A stretch of DNA of 29,289 nucleotides from Proteromonas lacertae. Lineage: Eukaryota; Sar; Bigyra; Opalinata; Proteromonadidae. Below are positions 1 to 8,008 of the stretch, in pieces. The notes under the pieces were generated by a model. That model was given only the letters and a program-made list of their open reading frames with translations, searched no databases and was not told where the DNA came from. A program made the translations under genes and the position numbers. How positions within the stretch are numbered: position 1 is the first letter of the stretch; each line of letters begins with the position of its first letter. Where the stretch lies: assembly GCA_002245135.1 (NCBI GenBank), contig NGBS01000942.1:1-29289 (forward strand), in the 5' to 3' direction.

Positions 1-157
1 GAGATTCTGTTGCATTTGAAAAACGAACAACCACAGCTACTTTAGGCTCAACTTCTGAAATTACATTTCTTCTTAAATTGTTAGTGAATCTGGAGTTGAC
101 ATACATCAGACTCAAGATTACTAAGGTAGATACTATTAAAATATAAAGTAACATCAT
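1..157 (-). CDS. N-terminus of a membrane-anchored or secreted protein (partial, runs off left edge)
   Basis: The reverse strand opens with two adjacent ATG codons (155-157 and 152-154) and stays open to the window edge. The first residues, MMLLYILIVSTLVILSLMY, form a hydrophobic stretch of about 19 residues. It is followed by a basic, polar segment (NSRFTNNLRRN) and then EPKVAVVVRFSNATES. That layout fits a signal peptide or, because no clear cleavage site is seen, a type II signal anchor. A sequon (NAT) suggests a lumenal or extracellular body. Only about 52 residues are visible, so no family can be named; a Golgi glycosyltransferase would look like this but so would many others. No copy of the recurrent GCTTGA promoter motif lies just upstream. 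Confidence 0.5.
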   Translation of the reverse strand, partial: MMLLYILIVSTLVILSLMYVNSRFTNNLRRNVISEVEPKVAVVVRFSNATES

Positions 158-487
158 TTTCTTAAGATAATCAACCAGAAAAAGGAACTTATCCCTTTTC
201 TATTGTTGACTATATGATTTAGATAATTTTTATTCTATCCGCCATCAGTAAAAATACATAATTATAGGATTGTGATTATAATACCAATTTAAATCCTCTC
301 TACACATTTGACGTTTAAATCCCTACGATAGAACATTGTTTCTATATTTCTAATAACTATATAAACCATTTACCCTATTGAACTGTTATATAATCTCATT
401 ATTATGAATATTGAATGAAAAATTCAAAAAACAAAAAACAAAGAGTTTGATAGGAATCAAATATATTTTAATATAATCAACATTAAT
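158..487. other. Intergenic spacer, 330 nt
   Basis: This lies between the start of the left-edge gene and the stop of MYG1. It is AT-rich with frequent stops on both strands. I see no exon-like open stretch, RNA gene or strong repeat. The side next to the left gene should hold its promoter, and the A-rich run near 420-445 lies just beyond the MYG1 stop. Confidence 0.5.
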
Positions 488-1633
488 TCAACATCTATTT
501 TTATTTTCATTTTCTAACGTTTTAATTGCCATAGCCATAGCCCCTTCTTTAGTTTTATTACCTCCAATAAATCCACTTGCATGAACAAAGATACAGTCAT
601 TAATTCCAGAAATTTTACTCAATTCATCATCTCTCAATCCTCTCCATGATTCTAATAACGATAAACGATTTTCAAATGAGCCATTAGCTATGGATACAGC
701 TTGAACTCTCCAACTACCATTACTACTATCTTGATATATAACAAACTTAGTTTTATTCTCTTTCTTTATTTTAAATTCTTCTTCAGTATCATAAATATGT
801 TCTTTCCATGGATAACTATTAGTTAATACCAATATTTGAGGATTTTCACTTTTTAACATCACTTGAAAATCAGATTTTAATTGATTCTTGGATGTAAGCA
901 TTTATCACAATAGTAATTCAATTTTTCTAAAAATGTAGCTCCTATTAAACACATACATCTTTTAAATAAATCATTCTCTTCTTCAGCATTCTTTGGACTG
1001 AATAAATTGTTATAATCATGTATTTGTGATGATATATCTGTTGTAACTTGATACTTTAATAATCTGTTGATTCTACTTGATTAATTCCATTATCATTACA
1101 TCAACTGCTTCAATAAGGCATTTATACATCTTATTATATATTCTCTTAATGTCTTCATCTTCAACTTTTGGATAAAGAGCATTAATAATATTCTTCCCAT
1201 AATGTTTAAAACTATTTAACATTAAAATAATTATAAATGATATATACATTAATCCTGCACTACTTAATTTCGTCTTATGTTTCTCATCAAATGTTTCTTT
1301 AAATTCTCTCATATGATGATCATATCTTTTCTTATCATGATCATATACACCTCCTACATCAACAACAATATCACATTTATTCAAATAATCCATATTCCTT
1401 GTTCTACATATTTGATGGCTTTTATATTCAGGTAACATATGCAACATTGAACAAGCGAGACATTCATCAGCATGCATTGTTCCATTGTGAGTTCCAATAA
1501 ATTTTAGGGTTGATGTTGGTTCAGAAGATATAACAGGCAATTCTAATATCTCTTTATGAAAGTCAACTACAAAATCAGGAAATATTTCTATAATTAACAA
1601 TCAAATGACTACTATACGCAATGATTTTAACAT
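488..1633 (-). CDS. MYG1: MYG1-family (UPF0160) 3'-5' RNA exonuclease, reading frame broken
   Basis: The DHH-like metal-binding start is clear: GTHNGTMHADECLACSML (HxD) and later VDVGGVYDHDKKRYDHH. The C-terminal signature is also clear: YPWKEHIY, SWRVQAV, SFENRL, WRGLRDDELS and FVHASGFIGGNKT. MYG1 is a conserved exonuclease that processes RNA in nucleus and mitochondria in studied eukaryotes. My model starts at ATG 1633 (MLKSLQIFPDF), with a 30-nt intron near the start and a 36-nt intron joining SSAGL to FKHYGK. The frame then has to slip back by one base three times: near 1090-1100 (before NDNGINQ), near 1055-1065 (before KYQVTTD) and near 885-893 (CLHPR to NQLKSD). Each slip restores text expected of the family, for example DNGINQ. 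No GT-AG intron explains the slips. They are either single-base deletions in a decaying gene or assembly errors. Repaired length is about 360 codons, normal for MYG1. Confidence 0.85.
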
Positions 1634-1645
1634 TAAATGAGAATA

Positions 1646-1663
1646 GCTTGAAAAAGATTTGAA
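1646..1663. promoter_or_regulatory. Bipartite GCTTGA / TTTGAA element upstream of MYG1
   Basis: GCTTGA (1646-1651), six bases, then TTTGAA (1658-1663). The gene it faces is on the minus strand with its ATG at 1633, so the element sits 12 nt upstream in reversed orientation. The same pair with 5-7 nt spacing recurs upstream of other genes here. Role inferred only from position and recurrence. Confidence 0.45.
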
Positions 1664-1769
1664 AAAAATAGCCATATCATAGTAATAAAAAAATAGATGT
1701 AATGTTATAATTTATATTCAAAACCAAAATAAAAAGAATAATAAATCTCCAAAAAATAATAAAATTACA

Positions 1770-2291
1770 TTAATAAAAATCGTCTTGTTCAGTTCGTTTA
1801 TGTAAGTAATCTGGATATTTCAAAGTTTCTATTGTAATAATATAAAAATTTTATCATACTATGAAGAAATTTTTTATACTGTTTATCCCAATAATCCAGT
1901 AAATCATCTTCTAAAACTTCATATGTATAGTTTCTTGTCTAAAACATAAACGAAATAAAATATATACTTGTTGATTAAGTATTTTATTTTGATCATACCT
2001 CATATACAAAGGATTCAAATCTGTTGTTCTTTCTTCAGAGTATTTGTCAAGATCTATATATTATTTCATAATGCTTAAATCTTTTATACATGATTGAGAA
2101 TAATCTTGTGAGGCTAAATGCAAAATATAAACAAACTAACTAATATACATTCTTTAACAGAATAATTATGTGAATGAGGATGAATAATCAAGTCAATCAC
2201 ATCATAGTTTTTCTTCATCCTATTATAAACATTCAATTAAAAATACTTCATAATTACTTGATTTTACTTGAAGATATGAATAATCAGCCAT
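1770..2291 (-). CDS. Small unknown protein, six exons, 118 aa
   Basis: I do not recognise this protein. The model begins at ATG 2291 (MADYSYLQVKSSNYE) and needs five introns of 34, 35, 36, 29 and 31 nt, all starting GTAT and ending AG. With these removed the frame closes exactly at TAA 1770-1772. Later exons read YSEERTTDLNPLYMRYDQNK, then YEVLEDDLLDYWDKQYKKFL, and end RTEQDDFY. The product is acidic and tyrosine-rich, with a helical-looking C-terminal half and no signal peptide or membrane segment. The perfect closure through five introns is the main evidence for a real gene. A small accessory subunit of an organellar or nuclear complex is possible, but nothing in the sequence decides this. 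A bipartite GCTTGA element lies 74 nt upstream. Confidence 0.6.
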
Positions 2292-2365
2292 TGTATAACT
2301 AAATTATATGGGATTTATAGATATAATTAAGTATAAATATGAAAATAATTGAAATATTAAAACAG

Positions 2366-2383
2366 GCTTGAATGATGTTTGAA
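2366..2383. promoter_or_regulatory. Bipartite GCTTGA / TTTGAA element in a divergent spacer
   Basis: GCTTGA (2366-2371), ATGATG spacer, TTTGAA (2378-2383). It lies in the 290-nt spacer between the divergent starts at 2291 (-) and 2582 (+), 74 nt from the minus-strand ATG and about 200 nt from the plus-strand one. It matches the 1646 element in both halves and in spacing. The rest of the spacer shows nothing else recognisable. Confidence 0.4.
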
Positions 2384-2581
2384 AAACTTAACTGAAAATA
2401 AATCTTTCATTTCTTCATCAATTTATATACGAACAGTGAAATTGAGTAAAATTATGAGTTAATTCTTCAAATAACACGACAGAAGAGTGTTTAAAAGGGT
2501 TTAATTTTTATGAGGCTTATAGAGTAACAACATCGTATATAACTGCAACATAAATCTTTTAAAAAAGAAGAAAGTGATATT

Positions 2582-3299
2582 ATGAGCCAACCAGAAGAAC
2601 AACCAATAGTAGATGATAATATTATTGAACCAGAAGTGAATTTAAATTCAAATCCAGAAGGTGGAGCAGAAATAAGCTCAGCTGTAGATGGAAGTTCAGA
2701 AACTCTTACCGATGAAACTACCAATGGTGAAAATGGCGAACTTGGAGAGAGTGGTGAACCAAAAGAAACAGCAGAAGTTGTTAAAGAAAAGATTGAACAT
2801 GGTTTAGAAGTAACAGGAGAGTATATTGTTACATGTTATAAAATATTCATAGAGTTATAAAGAAAGGTGCAACAAAGGTTGTTGATGTTACAAAAGAAGG
2901 AATAGAAAGAATAAAGGATGGAAGAGCTAAAGAAGATATTAAACATGCAGCTGAAGTGACAAAAGAGAAAGCAATAATAGCAGGACAATATACAAAACAA
3001 GGAGCTGTTAAGAGTTATGAATTTATGAAAACGTAATTCTTTGAAGTTCGTAGGATGGATGAAAGTAAAATTGGATGAAGCAAAGATGCAACAAGCTCAA
3101 GCTATGGGAAAAGAGTTGCCTGATGCACCAGATGCTGAAACAACTGGAAGTGATGCTCCAAGCATTCCAGATCCATCTACAGGAGATTTAATAAGGTACT
3201 ACAGAAGTAGCACCACCAGTTACTAGCGCACCTACTATTGCATCAGCACCAGCTGCTCCTGCTGCTAATATAGAAGATGATGATGATTTAGTACCTTAA
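2582..3299 (+). CDS. Acidic amphipathic-helix protein (synuclein/perilipin/LEA-like pattern), frame broken twice
   Basis: Start at ATG 2582. Residues 1-65 are an acidic, disordered tail (MSQPEEQPIVDDNIIEPEV and following). After a 32-nt GTAT-AG intron (about 2821-2852) comes a long amphipathic helix rich in Thr-Lys-Glu: VTGEVIKKGATKVV, VTKEGIERIKDG, VTKEKAIIAGQYTKQGAV. The TKEG/TKQG recurrence recalls lipid-binding helices of synucleins, perilipins and LEA proteins; this is resemblance, not homology. The C-terminus is a Pro/Ala/Ser linker ending EDDDDLVP. Two single-base surpluses break the frame: one in an A run near 3029-3034 (EFMK to RNSLKFVGWMK) and one near 3193-3200 (before TTEVAPPVTSAP). 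Dropping one base at each gives exactly 227 residues. Both sites lack usable introns. Function unknown. Confidence 0.55.
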
Positions 3300-3445
3300 A
3301 TATCTGTAATTGTTTTTCCTTTTAATTTATATTATTATTTGTATGAAAATTATACTGTGTTTTTTATATACTTATGTTTTTTTAGTATTTAATTCACATA
3401 AAACATTCTAAAAAATGGGAATATTACTTGCCTAGGATATTAAAT

Positions 3446-5051
3446 CTAATTTCCAAACATATTAGATGCATATGCCATTGCCTTAACATTTGGATGTTTC
3501 ACTGCAGTAAATTGATGATAAGATGGTGTTAAATCTTCACCAACTGTTATATAAGCACCTTTATTTCCTTGTAAATCACAATAATTTGGAGCACTAAATA
3601 TGGTTATACATTTTCCTTAAATAATAATTAAAAAAATCAACTAAATTCAAAATTATAAAAAAAGATATATCATGTGCAACTTCATAACCTTCATCTTTCA
3701 TTTCATGACTTCTAATAATCATATTCAAATTATTAGTATCACAGAAATTCTTAGTAACATCAGGTCCAAATTCAATACCAATTCCTCTTTTACTAATTCC
3801 TCTTCCATTTGTTGGTTTTGGATCAGACCATAATATTTCACACATTATACCACTATCAGGTATCTCACGGAATCTATCAACATCATTTATATCCTTCAAT
3901 GTAACATTATCTTTACTGAATAAACCACCATGACATACAAATATCTTCTCTTCTAATAAAGATGCTAATGGAAGATAGTTGAAACAACCACTAAATAATC
4001 GCATCACTTTATTATCATATTTGTGATTAACTTCACCAGCAAAACCATATATTGAGTTCATGTTAATACCTTCATGATTACCACGGTTTAGATATACTGA
4101 TCTTGGTTCTAATAAATAATATCCAATTAATGTCAGTAAATTCTCAACTGAAAATGAACCTCTATCTACAAAATCACCATTGAATAGATAAGGATTATCA
4201 GAAGAAGGAAAACCATTACTTTCAAATAAACTCAATGTATCATAGAATTGACCATGAGTATCACCACATATTGTAAATTTAGGTTTATAATTATCTTTCT
4301 TAGAAGGTAATGATAATTTCACTATATTGGGTTGTTTCTTCAATTCTTCAGCAAAATCTAATAACATCATTATTACATACTTTTTGGGTATTAATAACTC
4401 ATTTTTGAATCTTTTTACCATATCATCTACAAATTCTTTGGTTATTGGCTTTTTGTATTCTACTCCTTCATATTTCTCATCAACAACTATAGAAATTATA
4501 GAAATTAATGTCAATTATACGATAATCATCTAAATTGAACTGCTCAAATATACTCTTTGTCTCTTCACATGCTATAGCTTCACGGAATGCTGCTGCTTTT
4601 ATTTCTCTTGAACAAATCTTTACTTGATTCTTAGCTTCTCTAAAATAAACTTATGAAATATATTCTAATACTTGTCATTTGGCATTTTTTCTAATACTTT
4701 CTTGAATTCTGCTTTGGCTTCCTTAAATTTACCAAGTCCTATGTAAGCAGCTCCCATACGGTAATTACTATTAAAATATATCATTACTATATACGCTTTC
4801 ACATAATTTGGATCGAGTTCAATAGCTCTTTTAGCATCTTCAATAGCAGCACCAAAACACTCATGCTTAATGTATGAAAAAGCACGGTTACTCAACAATA
4901 CCGCAGTTTCTTTTATTTCAATAGCTTGACTGTAAAAAGATTCTGCTTGAACCCATAACTGCTCTATTATGCATAATTAAACTACTATACTCTTAAAGCA
5001 TTCATTACCTTTTGCTTTTAACTCATCACATTTTTGATCAATATCACTCAT
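3446..5051 (-). CDS. PPP5C: Serine/threonine protein phosphatase 5 (TPR + PP2A-type catalytic domain), 476 aa
   Basis: The N-terminal third is a TPR domain: DELKAKGNECFK, then AVLLSNRAFSYIKH, AIEDAKRAIELDPNYVKA, then YRMGAAYIGLGKFKEAKAEF. In PP5 this domain binds Hsp90 and folds over the active site. The phosphatase part has all metal and phosphate motifs: GDTHGQFYD, NGDFVDRGSFSVE, NRGNHEG, VCHGGLFS, and IFSAPNYCD near the end. It closes with KHPNVKAMAYASNMF, as PP5 does. Start is ATG 5051. Four GTAT-AG introns of 27, 27, 32 and 34 nt interrupt the TPR half. A fifth, 55-nt intron (3616-3670) splits VAH from GKCITIFSAPN and begins with AT instead of GT. With it removed the length is exactly divisible by three. 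Total length is near the family norm of about 490 residues. Confidence 0.95.
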
Positions 5052-5102
5052 TTCGAGAAAATTAAAAAACAAAAAATAAAAAATGTAATTTGATTTGATT
5101 AG

Positions 5103-5108
5103 GCTTGA
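5103..5108. promoter_or_regulatory. GCTTGA half-element upstream of the PP5 gene
   Basis: AGGCTTGA ends at 5108, followed six bases later by CTCGTT, a weak match to the second half. It lies 51 nt upstream of the PP5 ATG (5051, minus strand), in a 239-nt spacer shared with the divergent gene at 5291. Assigned by recurrence only. Confidence 0.3.
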
Positions 5109-5249
5109 CTCTATCTCGTTATTTAACCAAATAAAACACTTAATTTTTCTCTAAAGCATAATAAAATTGTACAGTAAACCTTAATAAGCATTATTAGCAC
5201 TGTTTTTAATTTTTAATATGAAAGGTATGAAAAAAATTACAAACTTTAG

Positions 5250-5255
5250 GCTTGA
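5250..5255. promoter_or_regulatory. GCTTGA half-element upstream of the 5291 gene
   Basis: TAGGCTTGA ends at 5255, 35 nt before the ATG at 5291 on the same strand. Six bases later comes TTTTAC, a weak second half. This copy and the one at 5103 sit at opposite ends of the divergent spacer, each nearer one of the two genes. Confidence 0.3.
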
Positions 5256-5290
5256 ATTGATTTTTACTTAATCTTTATTTTCTTTACATC

Positions 5291-7773
5291 ATGTCTGATT
5301 TAAGATTATCTAAGGCCGTCTTAGCTATCTCACAGATAGTTATGATAGTTTTCACATCATTCTCCTTCGTTCTACACTCCATTCCTCAAACAAATGGTGA
5401 ATTAACTAGTATCGATGATATTATCAAAACAAGCAAAGTATATTTATTATATACATTATGTAAATAATAGAATGTTATGGAGATTGCTCAAGTAACTTCA
5501 AGCAATTTTGAATTCTGTGTAGATCACACTTACGATGTATTAAATATTATATTATTTGTTATAGCAATGCACATCAAAATTAAATAAATCATATAAAGAT
5601 GAAATACAAAGAATAAATAGAAATTTGGAAAATATTAAACAAACTAAATCTATAAATTCTACTATGGATGAATGCAATGCATACTACAATACAATCCTAA
5701 CAAATCTACAATTAGATGATTATCAAAGTTTTAAGAGAACATGTAGCAAATCCGAGAGAGCAGAGGTTGAAAATTTAATATCAGGTAATGTAAAAGATAT
5801 TATCAAGCTATTAAATGCAAATGTAGAAAAAAGAATCACATATGATCAGGAATATATAAAAAATATGACAAAGCTATTACCAAGTATTAGAAATATTTTA
5901 TCTAACATCAGTGTAGAATTACCAAGTATATTTATTATTTATATTAATCATTAGACTTAAATATTACCGAAATGCTAAATTGTTTTGAGAAAGATAGATG
6001 TTTTAATGGATTAGGTTTAAATTTTGAATTAGATAATTCCATAAATGAAAAACTCTTATTCTTTTTTAAGTATATAAAGTTATAAATTCACTTTTCTACA
6101 TATTTTAGAGAATGTAGCAGTGTGTTAAGCAAATTTCGAATTAAATATATAAATTTCATTAATATTATTCAGAAAATAGATATAATAACAATTAATCCTC
6201 CAGATTTTAACATTGATATATATGACTATGTCGATATATTTCCATCAGGTATAATATTTGTATTTTTAATATATTATAGATGTAAGTTATTACTATAAGT
6301 CATTTCAAATGAACATCGAAAATTTTATTAATACACAAGAAATGAAAATCAAAAATATTGAAGAAATGATGAGAAAAGAATTAAGACAAATTTATGATAA
6401 AATTAATCTGCACTACAATCCTCCAGAAGTCAGAGTAAAAGAAAACTACAACAGAATCCTTGAAGCAGTAAACAGACAATCAACAATTATACAAAGTGAA
6501 GCAGTAAATCAGTTTAACAATGTTGTGAAGAAAATAAAAAGTTATGACACAATAATGATCGATATACCATCAAAAGTAAAGTATGAAGATTTGAACAGTA
6601 TAAATTATTTATATTATATGATTTTATAGTAAAAATGGATTTGAAGTATATTGAAGAAGCGATGAAATTTATGTTAATTACAATACAAGCAATCGATATT
6701 TTTTGCAGAGTATTAAAAATACTTAAAGTTGTATTCAAATTATGTCAAAGATCTAATGTTGATATTCAGGAATATAAAATGGATATTAATAATGAGAAAA
6801 GTTTTCACAAATTACATTCTTGTTGTAAAAAATCATTCTGGATATTCTCAATAGGATCATCATCGATGTTTATAGTGTTAGTAATGTATATATTAGAATT
6901 ATTTATTACTTTTATAGGTCATTCATTTTTGGTATATTTATAACAATCTACAAATCTCTTTATTTAAGTTATGTTGAAAATTGTACAATGAAAACAACAA
7001 ACAAAGCATTGTTATCTAGTTTTATATATTATGTATTGTATAATGGAGCATCAGTTGCTGGAAACAATCGATATATAAAAGTATTCGAAATATATTATTT
7101 TATAGAACAATAATGTATATCAAAGCACAAGGTTAGATTTATGTAGAAATGGTACAAAATACTCAGATGAAGTAGTAACAAATAGTATATACAACATATA
7201 TGCAAATGAAATAAACAAAAAGAGAGGTGATTTAAAAAGAATATCAGATTGTATTAATACAAACTACATTACAAGTGATGAATTAGATAAAAAATGTCCA
7301 AAAATTAATTTCATTGATAATATCAGATTTAACTGCACTAATCTTCCAACATGCCATATGAAATGTAGTGGACCACAAAAAGATATGTTATTGTTGTATA
7401 ATTATATATTTCTATTGTATCTAGAAAAAGCACTGAAATATCATGCATAGTCGAACATAAGTTTCATCAAATTGTAATAGTTGGAAGTTTAGTAATAATA
7501 ATCTATGTGATGCAGAATATAGGAAGAATTTTGACAAATATGATAATCAAAATACAATTTGCAAATTTCTTAAATAATAATAAAGTTAAAGTGATATTCA
7601 CTATGGATATAGAAAAGTACAACATTCCGAGAGAAAAAATCCTTAATACAAATTATGAACTAACCACTTGGGATAATGTTAAATCATTAATGTTGTTTAT
7701 AGTAGCAACTACACTATTCCTTGGAGGTGATGCTTTAGAGTTATTTTTCATTTATTATTTTAAAGATATTTAA
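5291..7773 (+). CDS. Multi-pass membrane protein with cysteine-containing ectodomains, unknown family, 734 aa
   Basis: Ten exons and nine introns (25-39 nt, all GTAT-AG) give a frame that closes exactly at TAA 7771-7773. Residues 12-33 (LAISQIVMIVFTSFSFVLHS) form a first membrane segment. A long lumenal or extracellular region with paired cysteines follows (FEFCVDH, CTSKLNK, CNAYYN, NCFEKDRCF) and includes two helical stretches. Further hydrophobic segments are WIFSIGSSSMFIVLV, running through an intron into MSFIFGIFITIY; ALLSSFIYYVLY; IVIVGSLVIIIYVM; and LMLFIVATTLFLGG near the end. A second Cys-rich loop (RLDLCRNG to NLPTCHMKCSG) lies between segments. Topology resembles five-segment proteins with two large outer loops (prominin, tweety), but I see no signature of either. 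A stray copy of the exon at 6300-6597 lies at 20352-20594. Its mostly conservative differences argue the family is under selection. Confidence 0.75.
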
Positions 7774-7942
7774 AGTGTCTCATTATTACTGAGTTTGATT
7801 ATATTTTCTTGTGTTTGTTCTTTTAAATTATAAATCATATAATATATACATTAAAGAAGTCTCGAATATTTATTTGTTTCTTCAAATATGTCAATTGGAT
7901 TCTCCTTATAAAATCAGGTAAATTCTCATCCACTTGTGACAT
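7770..7942 (-). CDS. Possible tiny gene convergent with the 5291-7773 gene
   Basis: From ATG 7942 the minus strand reads MSQVDENLPDFIRRIQLTYL and then KKQINIRDFFN before a typical 30-nt intron-like stretch starting GTATAT and ending AAAAG. The sequence beyond it, read one base out of phase, gives EQTQENIIKLSNNETL and stops at 7770-7772, overlapping the stop of the plus-strand gene. In the strict spliced frame the protein instead ends after NKHKKI. The composition looks coding, but the phase mismatch leaves the 3' end unresolved. Its start is 66 nt from the divergent start at 8009. It could be a non-coding accident. Confidence 0.3.
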
Positions 7943-8008
7943 ATTCCAAAAAATCAAAATAAAACGATTTAACAATTAACGCATGTTCATTGTTAGAAAT
8001 CTTTAAGA

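Noticed and set aside
488-1633. Programmed minus-one frameshifting in MYG1
   Set aside because: Three shifts at unrelated sequences without a shared slippery heptamer are not like any known programmed system. Error or decay is simpler.
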